DNA of 64,000 nucleotides. Source: Gammaproteobacteria bacterium (GTDB lineage Bacteria > Pseudomonadota > Gammaproteobacteria > UBA4575). The notes beneath the pieces are model-generated. The model was given only the letters and a program-made list of their open reading frames with translations. It made no database searches and was not told where the DNA came from. Location of the stretch: NCBI GenBank assembly GCA_033344735.1, contig JAWPMW010000001.1, positions 1,370,171 through 1,434,170 of the forward strand. Direction: 5' to 3'. Of this stretch, positions 47,529 through 56,855 are shown piece after piece; positions within the stretch are counted from its first letter, which is position 1, and each line of letters opens with the position of its first letter. Made by a program: the position numbers and the translations under genes.

Positions 47529-48815
47529 ATGAAAATCGCAATCATAGGCGCAGGTATCTCTGGATTGACCGCAGCCCATCACTTAAATAGCAACCACGAT
47601 ATTACCGTGTTAGAAAAAAATAATTATGTCGGCGGCCATTCAAATACCATTGATGTCAATGAGGGTAACAAAAGTGTTGCTATAGATACTGGATTCATTG
47701 TCCTAAATAATTGGACTTATCCAAATTTCGAAAATTTATTAGATACCTTAGATGTTGAACTTCATAACTCTGAAATGAGTTTCTCCGCCAAATGTGAACA
47801 TAGTAAATTTGAATGGTGCGGAAAAGGAATTCAAGGATTAGCTCTAAATAGGAATAATTGGTATCGCATTAAGTCCTATCAAATACTATTTGATTTTCTA
47901 CGATTCAATAAGCTTGCGAAAAAATATGTTTCTCAAAATAACTTACAGCACACACTAGGAGAATTTCTAGCCCTAAATAATTTTAGTAAATCTTTTAAAA
48001 ATTACTACATTTTACCAATGGGTGCTGCAATATGGTCCTCTTCAACCGAAGACATTTATGATTATCCAGCGCAAAGCTTCTTAACATTTTTTAACAATCA
48101 TGGCCTACTCAATATAAAAGATAGACCGCAGTGGAAAACAATTGTTGGCGGCTCGAGACAGTATGTTAATAAATTGATTCAGCCATTCCATAAGAAAATA
48201 TCACTAAACTCGAAAATTACATACATCAAACGCGACAATGGAAGCATCATTATTCATTATCTACACAAGAATCCTGAGATTTTTGATCATGTGATTTTTG
48301 CTTGTCATAGCGATGAGGCACTCGAATTACTTGAAGAACCGACATTAAATGAACAACACACTTTAGAGAAGATCAGATACCAGTATAACGAAGCGGTACT
48401 ACACACAGATGAATCACTCATGCCAACTAACAGAAAAGCATGGTCCTCATGGAATTACTTATTGCCAGAGCAAGCCACGACTAATTCCAAAGTCACCTAT
48501 TACATGAATCGTTTGCAGCCACTGCAAACAGAAAAAAATTACTTTGTCACTTTAAATTTAACTGATCGAATAGACCCTGACAAAATCATAAAGAAAATTG
48601 CTTATCAACATCCCGTATTTGATGAAAATGCAATACAAGCTCAAAAGAACTTGAGTCTCCTAAATGGCAATCAAAACACTTGGTTTTGTGGTGCTTATTG
48701 GAGAAATGGCTTTCATGAAGACGGCGTATGGAGCGCATTAACCACGATTGAACAATTCACTAATGAGGCGTGCAAAGCTGATGACAAACAGTTGCATTTA
48801 CAAAGGGCGAGTTAA
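47529..48815 (+). CDS. FAD-dependent amine-oxidase-like oxidoreductase
   Basis: A 428-residue flavoprotein with the N-terminal dinucleotide fold IAIIGAGISGLTAAHHL, then GGHSNTIDV and IDTGFIVLNNWTYPNF. This is the amine-oxidase/desaturase-like family long annotated as cyclopropane-fatty-acid-associated. Related genes in the Rhodobacter sphaeroides singlet-oxygen response are linked to furan fatty acid synthesis. It starts 2 bp after the SDR and overlaps DUF1365 by 35 bp. Confidence 0.88.
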   Translation: MKIAIIGAGISGLTAAHHLNSNHDITVLEKNNYVGGHSNTIDVNEGNKSVAIDTGFIVLNNWTYPNFENLLDTLDVELHNSEMSFSAKCEHSKFEWCGKGIQGLALNRNNWYRIKSYQILFDFLRFNKLAKKYVSQNNLQHTLGEFLALNNFSKSFKNYYILPMGAAIWSSSTEDIYDYPAQSFLTFFNNHGLLNIKDRPQWKTIVGGSRQYVNKLIQPFHKKISLNSKITYIKRDNGSIIIHYLHKNPEIFDHVIFACHSDEALELLEEPTLNEQHTLEKIRYQYNEAVLHTDESLMPTNRKAWSSWNYLLPEQATTNSKVTYYMNRLQPLQTEKNYFVTLNLTDRIDPDKIIKKIAYQHPVFDENAIQAQKNLSLLNGNQNTWFCGAYWRNGFHEDGVWSALTTIEQFTNEACKADDKQLHLQRAS

Positions 48816-49530
48816 TCATTGTCGCTATGAGCCCCGTACTCACAGCTTCACATACTCATTATTCATGATGTATGTAGACTTAGAAGAACTGCCTACTTTA
48901 TTTAACAACCATTTTGCCTGGTCCAATAACACACCAGCACTAGCATCTTTTTATCGCAAAGATCACCATGGTAATGAATCCACATTACTATCAGATTCAA
49001 TACGCGCGCTTGTAAAAGAAAAAACTGACGATGATATTGTTGGCCCAATTAGACTACTCACTCACTTTCGCTACTTTGGTTATGTTTTTAATCCAATTAG
49101 CCTATATTTTTGCTTTGATGAGAATAATAAAAATGTCACCCATGTAGTTGCTGAAGTAACTAATACACCATGGAAAGAACGACATTGCTATGTACTAACA
49201 GGCTATACAGATGGCGATATATTCACTACTCCAGATCATCATAAAGATTTTCATGTCTCACCTTTTATGACAATGGATATTAACTATCGTTGGCACATCC
49301 AGATCCCGAACGAGAATCTCAATGTGCGAATAGAAAGCATTAAAGACAAATCAAAATTATTTGACGCATCCATAAATCTTAAAAGACTAGAACTGAATTC
49401 AAGCAATTTAACCAAAACTCTTTTAAATTTTCCACTCATGACCTTGAAAGTTGTTAGCGCTATCCACCTTCAAGCGTTCAAACTTTGGCTAAAAGGAATT
49501 GATTATGTACCTCATCCAAAAAATAATTAA
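48781..49530 (+). CDS. DUF1365 family protein
   Basis: A 249-residue DUF1365 protein from the ATG at 48781, chosen because the family begins near YKGRVNHCRYEPRTHSFTY; upstream in-frame starts at 48748 and 48763 add no conserved sequence. Core motifs are RLLTHFRYFGYVFNPISLYFCFD and VHAEVTNTPW-like segments (here VVAEVTNTPWKERH). It lies between the FAD protein and the Cfa homologue, and the three are a common trio. Confidence 0.9.
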   Translation: MTNSCIYKGRVNHCRYEPRTHSFTYSLFMMYVDLEELPTLFNNHFAWSNNTPALASFYRKDHHGNESTLLSDSIRALVKEKTDDDIVGPIRLLTHFRYFGYVFNPISLYFCFDENNKNVTHVVAEVTNTPWKERHCYVLTGYTDGDIFTTPDHHKDFHVSPFMTMDINYRWHIQIPNENLNVRIESIKDKSKLFDASINLKRLELNSSNLTKTLLNFPLMTLKVVSAIHLQAFKLWLKGIDYVPHPKNN

Positions 49531-49538
49531 GTAGAACA

Positions 49539-50807
49539 ATGTCTATTATCCCAAATCAAAATAAACCCATACGAGAAAATTATCGAAGCAATTGGCTAGA
49601 TGATAATGCTATGTCTATCCTGCTGAAGAAATTAGAAAATATTCAGACGGGATTATTGCAAGTATACGCCAATGGAATGCTATATGAATTTGGCAACACC
49701 AATACTAAAAGTGAGATTAACGCAGTAATACGCATTCAAGATAACAGAGTATTCAGAGCAATTCTTACAGGCGGTGAACCAGCAGCAGGTAAAACCTATA
49801 TTGATGGCTGGTGGACGTCCGACGACTTAATTGAGGTATTACGTATATTCACAATCAACAGAAATGCTTTGTTTGGATTCAAACATGGCATTGCCTCTCT
49901 CGCTAAAACTATTAACCGCTTTTCAAACAACATTCTTAGAAATACCTTAAAAGGTTCGAAAAGAAATATTAAAGCTCATTATGATATTGGCAATGACTTA
50001 TATGAGTTGTTCCTAGATGAAAATATGATGTATTCATCTGCTTATTTTCGCAACGATAGCGAAGATCTCTCTAGCGCATCAAAATACAAGCTCAAATTAA
50101 TTTGTGAAAAACTAAACTTGCAAGCATCAGACAATGTCATTGAAATTGGCACTGGCTGGGGTGGATTTGCTATATATGCAGCACAAAATTATGGCTGCCA
50201 TGTGACCACAACAACTATTTCTGACCAACAGTTTGATCATGCCAAGGCCAAAGTTGATTCACTAAATCTATCCGAACGTATTAGTGTCATCAAACAAGAC
50301 TACCGCGCTTTATCTGGAAGTTACGACAAATTAGTCTCCATAGAAATGATTGAGTCGGTTGGCCATCAATACATAGATGAATATTTCAGTGTATGTAACA
50401 AATTACTTAAGCCTTCAGGTGCCATGTTAATTCAGTCTATCACCATGTCTGATTATCTTTTTAAAAATTACGTTAGCTCAACAGATTTTATTAGGAAGTA
50501 TGTTTTCCCAGGAGGGTGCTTGACAAGCATGAGTTCTATGATGTCATCTATTTCTAAACATACGGATTTAACTCTCTATCATAGTGAGAGCTTTGCATCT
50601 AGTTATGCAAAAACACTTAAAATATGGCATCAAAATTTTTATTCGAACAGAGACAAAATTATTGAACTTGGTTACTCGACATCTTTTTTAAGGCTCTGGG
50701 AATACTATATGAAATATTGCCAAGCCGGATTCGAAAACAGAATCATTGATGTCCATCATTTAGTGCTAAAGAAACCAAACAATCGTTTTAATCATTTATC
50801 GGCTTAA
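49539..50807 (+). CDS. Cfa-like SAM-dependent lipid methyltransferase, altered active site
   Basis: A 422-residue cyclopropane-fatty-acid-synthase-family methyltransferase: HYDIGNDLYELFLD, SAM loop EIGTGWGGFAIYAA near residue 202, and IEMIESVGHQYIDEYF. Canonical CFAS holds bicarbonate with a Cys, Glu, His, Ile and Tyr. Here the Cys position (E. coli YSCAYW) is Ser167 and the His (HTIG) is Gln299, while Glu272 and Ile301 remain. That argues against classical cyclopropanation and for another lipid methylation, as in UfaM-type enzymes of furan fatty acid synthesis. Function is inferred. Confidence 0.88.
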   Translation: MSIIPNQNKPIRENYRSNWLDDNAMSILLKKLENIQTGLLQVYANGMLYEFGNTNTKSEINAVIRIQDNRVFRAILTGGEPAAGKTYIDGWWTSDDLIEVLRIFTINRNALFGFKHGIASLAKTINRFSNNILRNTLKGSKRNIKAHYDIGNDLYELFLDENMMYSSAYFRNDSEDLSSASKYKLKLICEKLNLQASDNVIEIGTGWGGFAIYAAQNYGCHVTTTTISDQQFDHAKAKVDSLNLSERISVIKQDYRALSGSYDKLVSIEMIESVGHQYIDEYFSVCNKLLKPSGAMLIQSITMSDYLFKNYVSSTDFIRKYVFPGGCLTSMSSMMSSISKHTDLTLYHSESFASSYAKTLKIWHQNFYSNRDKIIELGYSTSFLRLWEYYMKYCQAGFENRIIDVHHLVLKKPNNRFNHLSA

Positions 50808-50814
50808 TATAATT

Positions 50815-51387
50815 GTGTTATCCGTTAAAACAGCATTCTTGATTTTTAATTTCCTCGGTTTGCAGGCCACCTGGGCTGCATGTGCATATGGCGCAACACA
50901 TTCAATACCAAATCTAGGAGTAATAGTTGGCATCTTCTATATTGCTTTGCATATGATGCTGACAAAAACTCGCCGCCAAGACTTACTAATAATACTAGCG
51001 GTTAGCCTGATAGGGATAAGCATAGATCATATAAACACTTATCTAGGACTAATGTCATTTTCAAATGAAAATATTGCAACCTTCGTTATCCCATCCTGGC
51101 TAATTACTTTATGGGTAGTATTTTCATTAATGCTTCCGCATAGCCTGAATTGGTTAGGCAATAATATGAAGCTTGCGTTCTTGCTTGGCGGGCTTGGTGG
51201 CTCAAGCAGCTATTGGCTGGGGCATAAACTTGGCGCTTTAACCCTATCCGAACCTTTACTCTTAAGTATTTTAATTTTGTTCATAGAATGGGCAATCATT
51301 TGCCCTGTAGGATTTATACTATTAAAGCAAATAAGGCACAGATTTACAGACAACGAATTAGAGAAATCTCAAACAATTAATAATTAA
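50815..51387 (+). CDS. DUF2878 membrane protein
   Basis: A 190-residue protein with about six hydrophobic helices starting from a GTG, matching DUF2878 by position and pattern ([39 protein letters not shown]). Last gene of the lipid operon. It overlaps the 3' end of the convergent msrA by 11 bp. Confidence 0.82.
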   Translation: MLSVKTAFLIFNFLGLQATWAACAYGATHSIPNLGVIVGIFYIALHMMLTKTRRQDLLIILAVSLIGISIDHINTYLGLMSFSNENIATFVIPSWLITLWVVFSLMLPHSLNWLGNNMKLAFLLGGLGGSSSYWLGHKLGALTLSEPLLLSILILFIEWAIICPVGFILLKQIRHRFTDNELEKSQTINN

Positions 51388-52006
51388 TACCCAAACCACC
51401 AAGACCACAGTAGCCTCTTGGATTTTTTGCTAAATACTGCTGATGGAAATCTTCAGCATAATAAAATTCGGATGCCGGCATTATCTCTGTCGTTATAATG
51501 CCATAATTGGATTCACCTAATTTAGCCCCATAATGTTTTTTTGAATTTTCAGCCAACACTAACTGATCCTCACTAAAAGTATAAATACCTGAACGATACT
51601 GTGTGCCTTTATCATTACCCTGACGCATACCTTGTGTAGGATTATGTGACTCCCAAAATATTGTCAGTAATTTTTCAAAGCTGACCATGTTAGGATCAAA
51701 CATGACCAACACAACTTCATTGTGGCCAGTTAGGCCAGTACAGACCTCTTCATAAGTTGCATTAGGTGTGAATCCCGCAGAATATCCTACGGCAGTTGAG
51801 TAAACACCCTCTTCTTGCCAGAACTTTTTTTCTGCGCCCCAAAAACAGCCCAACCCAAATATAATTTTTTCAATATGGCTCGGGAATGGTGGTTTTATAG
51901 GATTATTATTCACAAAATGTAACGGTGAAACTACCATAACAGTAGTTCTACCTGGAAGAGCCTCTTTACGTGTTGGCATGCTTAGTTTGTTATTTAATAC
52001 ACTCAT
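51377..52006 (-). CDS. msrA: Peptide methionine sulfoxide reductase MsrA
   Basis: A 209-residue MsrA that repairs Met-S-sulfoxide. The GCFWG motif with the nucleophile Cys54 is clear, as are [12 protein letters not shown] and the C-terminal resolving Cys in [12 protein letters not shown]. The ~45-residue N-terminal extension before the catalytic domain is typical of longer MsrA proteins. Confidence 0.95.
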   Translation of the reverse strand: MSVLNNKLSMPTRKEALPGRTTVMVVSPLHFVNNNPIKPPFPSHIEKIIFGLGCFWGAEKKFWQEEGVYSTAVGYSAGFTPNATYEEVCTGLTGHNEVVLVMFDPNMVSFEKLLTIFWESHNPTQGMRQGNDKGTQYRSGIYTFSEDQLVLAENSKKHYGAKLGESNYGIITTEIMPASEFYYAEDFHQQYLAKNPRGYCGLGGLGINY

Positions 52007-52009
52007 TGC

Positions 52010-52504
52010 TCACTCAAATAATTGCTTCATAATATTCGACTCTCGCTGAAAAAATCCTTGTGTATGTAGCGAATCTTCCAACTCATAATATTCATAATCT
52101 AAATGATGACATAACTCATGCACCAGTGTTCGCAAATATGTTTTAAATGCAACCACCTGCTGTCTTTTAGCCGTACGCATCCATACATAAATTCGCGCCC
52201 GTGGACGCGCCTCATCTACTGGCTCATACAAACCATGCAACTCACTCATGTCATCATACGGCCTCCTTTCAAGCACATGCACACGCGCACTCGAAAATTC
52301 CAATTGTTGGCATACTGCATCAACTAGATGCTGGCTAGATCTCTCAACAAATTGTAAATTCTCTAATGTTAGCTGATGCTTTAACTCTTCAACTATTTGC
52401 TTCAGCTCTAGCAACTTCACCAGCTGAATTAATGGCAAGCCATCACTTTTGATAGCTATTCTTCTTTGTGTTCGCGTAAAACGATTATAGTGTGAATAGG
52501 CCAT
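52010..52504 (-). CDS. Conserved protein with HExxH motif, function unknown
   Basis: A 164-residue protein with LVHELCHHLDYEYYELEDS, giving HExxH at 129-133 (His129, Glu130, His133), and then HTQGFFQRES near the end. The C-terminal part looks like a small zinc metallopeptidase domain; the N-terminus is helical. It is followed 3 bp later by msrA and preceded by tatD on the same strand. Confidence 0.8.
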   Translation of the reverse strand: MAYSHYNRFTRTQRRIAIKSDGLPLIQLVKLLELKQIVEELKHQLTLENLQFVERSSQHLVDAVCQQLEFSSARVHVLERRPYDDMSELHGLYEPVDEARPRARIYVWMRTAKRQQVVAFKTYLRTLVHELCHHLDYEYYELEDSLHTQGFFQRESNIMKQLFE

Positions 52505-52510
52505 AGCAAA

Positions 52511-53278
52511 TTAAATATTCAAATTTAATACATCACAGGCGTTTATTGAAGTCTGACGTGCTACTTGATTCACGGACATTGACCTTACTTCTGCTAACGA
52601 CTGTAAACAATGAGGCAAATACTCCGGACTATTCCTTTCACCGCGATGCTGCTCAACAGTCATATCAGGCGAGTCAGTTTCTAATACTATAGAATCAATT
52701 GGCAACTCCGCCGCAAGCTTTCTTAGCTTAGAAGATCTCTCATAAGTTAACATTCCCCCAAAACCAAATTTGAAGTGACTAGTTTGATAGCACTCTGCTT
52801 GCTTAAGGCTGCCATTAAACGCATGCACGATACCACCTACGATAGGAAATTTCTTAATACATGCCAATACTTCTTCATGCGCTTTACGCACATGAAGGAT
52901 TACTGGCAAATTAACATCACATGCTAGCTTTAATTGTTGTTCAAAAAACTCTAGTTGTTTGTCTGCTTGTAATGATTTATCTTGAAAATCTAAGCCAATC
53001 TCTCCTATCGCAACAGGATTATTAGCCTCCACACAATCACGCAGTTTATTGATATGATCTAATTCATGTTCTTGTATTAACATAGGATGCATACCTAAAG
53101 CATAATGCATATCTTGTGATTGATCACAAAGCGATATGAGCGATTCCCATGTTGCCTGCTTAACCCCGGGAACCACAAATCCACTCAAACCATATGCACG
53201 AGCACGCTTAAGTACTTCATCACGATCATGCTCGAACGCATCAAAATCAAGATGGCAATGAGTATCAATTATTTTCAT
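52511..53278 (-). CDS. TatD-family metal-dependent hydrolase
   Basis: A 255-residue TIM-barrel hydrolase: DTHCHLDFDAF (metal His pair), GEIGLDF, LHVRKAHEEVL, VHAFNGS and LETDSPDM give the TatD/Mg-dependent DNase pattern. Several paralogues exist in most gammaproteobacteria, so I give no symbol. First of a three-gene minus-strand run with the HExxH protein and msrA. Confidence 0.92.
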   Translation of the reverse strand: MKIIDTHCHLDFDAFEHDRDEVLKRARAYGLSGFVVPGVKQATWESLISLCDQSQDMHYALGMHPMLIQEHELDHINKLRDCVEANNPVAIGEIGLDFQDKSLQADKQLEFFEQQLKLACDVNLPVILHVRKAHEEVLACIKKFPIVGGIVHAFNGSLKQAECYQTSHFKFGFGGMLTYERSSKLRKLAAELPIDSIVLETDSPDMTVEQHRGERNSPEYLPHCLQSLAEVRSMSVNQVARQTSINACDVLNLNI

Positions 53279-53328
53279 AAAAATAAGTTATTGCTCTGAA
53301 CATAAATTTATTCAATTATAAGCACATC

Positions 53329-54111
53329 ATGAGCAAACAAACTTCCAGACGATTTATTGGAATACAGCGGCTTTATGGCCAACAAGCATACCAAAAAATC
53401 TCTACCAGCCATATCTGTGTAATCGGCATTGGCGGTGTAGGTTCGTGGGTAGTGGAATCATTAGCTCGCAGTGGCATACAACAATTAACATTAATAGATT
53501 TAGATCATATTTCAGAATCTAATATCAACCGACAAGTACACGCGCTTTCAGAAACATTAGGGCAGTCGAAAGTTATTGCTATGCAAGAACGTGTTAAATC
53601 TATTAACCCTGATTGCAGGATTAATTTAATTGACGATCATTTATCTTGCGACAATATCCCTCTACTATTAAACGTTTCTTTCGATTATATTATTGACTGT
53701 ATAGATCAATTTCGCGTCAAAGCCTCTTTAATCCATTATTGCAGAAGTAACAAAATAAACTTACTAACCATCGGCGGTGCCGGTGGACGAGTAGACCCTT
53801 CACGCATAAAGGTCACTGATCTCAGTCGTTCTGAAGGTGATTCATTACTAGCAAAAACCCGCAAGCAGTTACGCACTCAGCATAACTTCCCAAGAAATTT
53901 ACAAAGACGATTTGATATAGCCTGTATATTTTCTTCCGAACAATTACGCTACCCTACTGACGACAATGAAATCAGTACCAGCAAATCTGAATGCAGTAAT
54001 ATAAGTGGTTTAAATTGTGCTAATGGCTTTGGTTCGTTGACGGCAGTCACCGCTACATTTGGGATGATTGCTTGCGCACACGTCCTGAACAAAATTACCA
54101 ACCAGCAATGA
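53329..54111 (+). CDS. tcdA: tRNA threonylcarbamoyladenosine dehydratase
   Basis: A 260-residue E1-like enzyme that cyclises t6A37 in tRNA to ct6A using ATP. It opens with RFIGIQRLYG and shows the nucleotide fold ICVIGIGGVGSWVVESLARSGI, then DLDHISESNINRQ and a distal CANGFGSLTAVTATFGM. Divergent from tatD with 50 bp between starts. Confidence 0.93.
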   Translation: MSKQTSRRFIGIQRLYGQQAYQKISTSHICVIGIGGVGSWVVESLARSGIQQLTLIDLDHISESNINRQVHALSETLGQSKVIAMQERVKSINPDCRINLIDDHLSCDNIPLLLNVSFDYIIDCIDQFRVKASLIHYCRSNKINLLTIGGAGGRVDPSRIKVTDLSRSEGDSLLAKTRKQLRTQHNFPRNLQRRFDIACIFSSEQLRYPTDDNEISTSKSECSNISGLNCANGFGSLTAVTATFGMIACAHVLNKITNQQ

Positions 54112-54342
54112 TCTTGCTGGTTAATCGGCCATCTATGCACCTTTAGCAGAGCATTTACAAATATTATTTTACCTTATACGGATAACGCCTTATAATGACG
54201 GTAGATGCTTACATCTATAAGTAATCATCCCGCAAATGGCGTGGCTCATTTATGCATAGCCGCCTTTGTACTTATATTTATTTTATATCCCTACAACTAT
54301 TTTTCGGCGAAATTATTTTTCAGCCATTAAAGGACTATTTTT

Positions 54343-55107
54343 ATGAACGAACCAAAATCTGAAGATATCAGTATCAGCCAAACTGTTGCTATCCTCATTG
54401 ATGGAAATAACATTGAAAGAAGTATTCACGACCAAACTAAAGACGTGAATACAATGCTCAACTTCGACAAACTTATCCCCAAATTATTAGGTAATCGCGG
54501 GCTCAATCGCCTAATTTATTTCCGCGAGGGCAAACAGATATCACAGAAATTAAAAGATCGTTTACATGAGTATTTCCATGGCTCAGTCCGTCCATGCCAC
54601 AAATCTGCCGACATCCCCTTGTCAATTAATGCTATGCAATTAGCAAGCAAAGTGGACACTATTGTTATCATGTCAGGAGATTCAGACTACATTGAATTGG
54701 TCAGACATTTAAAATCAGAAGGCGTACGCGTAGAAATTGCTTCAGTAGACGCGACAACCGCACACATCATCAAAGAAGAGTGCGACCACCACTACCGCAT
54801 AAATGATGAAGATTGGTTTACTTATGCTCCAAAACAAGCCAATCAAAACAATAAACAAAATAAGCGGCGTTCAAACAAAAAAGCACAAAACAATCAAAAT
54901 GATAAGCAGGCAGCAACAGCTACTATCGATGAAAGCAAAAGCACCAAAGCTAATGCTAAAAATACAGAAAAAAAATCAGCTAAATCAAATGAAGAACGTC
55001 AACCAAGCTCTAACGAGTCAGACATATTAACAACCGTAAAAGAAACTTCTTCGCGCAAGTACGAACCTGACTACCCTCAAAGTCAATACATTGAACCTAC
55101 TCAGTAA
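54343..55107 (+). CDS. NYN-domain (LabA-like) protein with low-complexity tail
   Basis: A 254-residue protein whose first ~160 residues form a NYN/PIN-like nuclease domain: AILIDGNNIERSI, IVIMSGDSDYIELV and KSEGVRVEIAS carry the acidic residues expected for metal. The last ~95 residues are Lys/Asn/Gln/Ser-rich and low complexity, probably disordered and possibly RNA-binding. The gap before it (54112-54342) shows a GGCG...CGCC-type hairpin near 54238-54265 but no gene. Confidence 0.85.
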   Translation: MNEPKSEDISISQTVAILIDGNNIERSIHDQTKDVNTMLNFDKLIPKLLGNRGLNRLIYFREGKQISQKLKDRLHEYFHGSVRPCHKSADIPLSINAMQLASKVDTIVIMSGDSDYIELVRHLKSEGVRVEIASVDATTAHIIKEECDHHYRINDEDWFTYAPKQANQNNKQNKRRSNKKAQNNQNDKQAATATIDESKSTKANAKNTEKKSAKSNEERQPSSNESDILTTVKETSSRKYEPDYPQSQYIEPTQ

Positions 55108-55151
55108 AGAAATCTTCGGCTAATTGATTCGCTCGCTTTAAAAATTCATTC

Positions 55152-55808
55152 GTGACTGATTTTATTTCCAATTGGCGCTTCAGCTTATTGCTATTAGCAT
55201 TGGTCGCGAATATATTATTTGCGCCTCTATTAGGGAAAATAAGTTCTCAACTTGCCTTTAGCTTATTAATTATCATCATGGTATTTGTGCTGGGCGATAA
55301 CCGCAAAGTTATTTTCAGCTACATTGCGCTAGCCTGTGCTTCATTATTATTTTCTTGGGCACATCTTGCGAATAGTAACGATCAAAATATTCTAATACTG
55401 ATGCATGCTTTCACATTTTCAGCGTTAGCACTTGCCATTGCCCTCATTCTTAAAAATATTTTTTCAAATGACGCAGTGACTATTGATACGATCTCGGAAT
55501 CTTTATGTGCTTATTTACTTTTAGGTTTTGCTTTCGCATCTGTATATGGGTTTATCGATACATTGCAACCAGGCTCATTTATTTCGTCATTAAACGGACA
55601 GATTATTTCATTCTCTAGTGAAGATGCTGGGCTAAACCGAATTTATTTTAGCTTTATCACTCTTTTAACTGTTGGCTACGGTGACATTGCTCCCAATCTA
55701 CCAGCAGCTAAATTAATTACCATTATTGAAGGATTTTTTGGACAAGTGTACCTAGTAGTGCTCATAGCCAGGCTTGTTGGCATGCATGTCTCACAAAGAG
55801 GTAATTAA
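55152..55808 (+). CDS. Two-pore-domain-like K+ channel
   Basis: A 218-residue membrane protein starting from a GTG. Several hydrophobic helices precede the filter LLTVGYGDIAP (TVGYGD), followed by a last helix. It fits the ion-trans_2 potassium channel family, with no cytosolic regulatory domain. No obvious partner; about 45 bp after the NYN gene. Confidence 0.88.
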   Translation: MTDFISNWRFSLLLLALVANILFAPLLGKISSQLAFSLLIIIMVFVLGDNRKVIFSYIALACASLLFSWAHLANSNDQNILILMHAFTFSALALAIALILKNIFSNDAVTIDTISESLCAYLLLGFAFASVYGFIDTLQPGSFISSLNGQIISFSSEDAGLNRIYFSFITLLTVGYGDIAPNLPAAKLITIIEGFFGQVYLVVLIARLVGMHVSQRGN

Positions 55809-55857
55809 ACTACTATTCTTAATTAGATATTATTATTCATAATAAAGAAAATTACCG

Positions 55858-56730
55858 CTACAGATTAATATCAATCATGTACTTATATAAAAATTGACTA
55901 AACACTTTTATTCTAGTGACTCTCCTTAAATCCGGGTGCGTCAATATCCAAATACCATCTGTAAAACGGGGCTCAATATCAAATAGCTTTACTAGATTTT
56001 TGTTGAAGTAATTAGTTGGCAACACAGCAACACCCAAAGCTTCGTTGCATAAAGTAGATATAGTTTTGACATCGCTCGCTGAACAACAAAAATGATCATT
56101 TGAGAAATTATTCATAAGCCATTTATAGGCCTCTATTCTCAATAAAGACTCATCAACACCAATGATATGAAAACCTTCTAATTCTTTTGTTTCGCTAGGC
56201 GCACCATACTTCTTTATATAAGCTTTGCTTGCGTACGCTGACCACGTGATGTCTGTTACTTTACGGCCAATCAAGAAATCGGGCGGATTATTTGTAGAAC
56301 GAATAGCAATATCAGCATCTCTTCGTGATAAATCGTACAATGCACTACTCACAATAATGTTGACGGTTATTTGGGGGTGTTTAACACGAAATTTTGCTAT
56401 GCAAGGCGCTAACACATGATCTGCCATAGACAAAGGGGATGTGATTCGAATTTCACCCGATAGACCAAAGTCCTTACCGGCTACAGCGCGCTCCAATGAA
56501 TGAATCGAGTTCTCAGCTTCTTGTGCATGCTTCAGAACGGTATGCCCAATTTCAGTTAGCTCATAACCATCCGTCAAACGCTCAAATAGCCGCGTTTCCA
56601 GCTTTTCCTCAATGGCATTAATCCTACGAAACACCGTTGAATGATTGACACTCAGCTCTTTTGAAGCGCCCATCAACGTACCTGATTTTGCGACAGCTAA
56701 GAAATATGGCAGATCATTCCAGTCAATCAT
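55858..56730 (-). CDS. LysR-family transcriptional regulator
   Basis: A 290-residue LysR regulator from the ATG at 56730 (WNDLPYFLAVAKSGTLMGAS). The N-terminal winged helix continues NHSTVFRRINAIEEKLETRLFERL, and the C-terminal periplasmic-binding-like effector domain follows. An upstream in-frame ATG at 56748 would lie within the inverted repeat and is less likely. Divergent from an SDR gene that is its probable target. Confidence 0.92.
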   Translation of the reverse strand: MIDWNDLPYFLAVAKSGTLMGASKELSVNHSTVFRRINAIEEKLETRLFERLTDGYELTEIGHTVLKHAQEAENSIHSLERAVAGKDFGLSGEIRITSPLSMADHVLAPCIAKFRVKHPQITVNIIVSSALYDLSRRDADIAIRSTNNPPDFLIGRKVTDITWSAYASKAYIKKYGAPSETKELEGFHIIGVDESLLRIEAYKWLMNNFSNDHFCCSASDVKTISTLCNEALGVAVLPTNYFNKNLVKLFDIEPRFTDGIWILTHPDLRRVTRIKVFSQFLYKYMIDINL

Positions 56731-56732
56731 CA

Positions 56733-56792
56733 ACTTGCATTTTTGCAAATAATTATTGCATATATTGTCTATTTATTTGCCGAAATGCAAGT
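56733..56792. promoter_or_regulatory. Long inverted repeat between LysR and SDR genes
   Basis: Two 18-bp arms, ACTTGCATTTTTGCAAAT (56733-56750) and its partner at 56775-56792, match at 16 of 18 positions across a 24-bp spacer. Both lie in the 125-bp divergent region and fit a two-site LysR operator. An internal TGCAA-N7-TTGCA is also present at the left arm. Confidence 0.6.
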
Positions 56793-56855
56793 GATAACAT
56801 TTCTTTCAATGATCTAACAAATAATATTTTCAATCACAATTTAATGGAGATCCAC

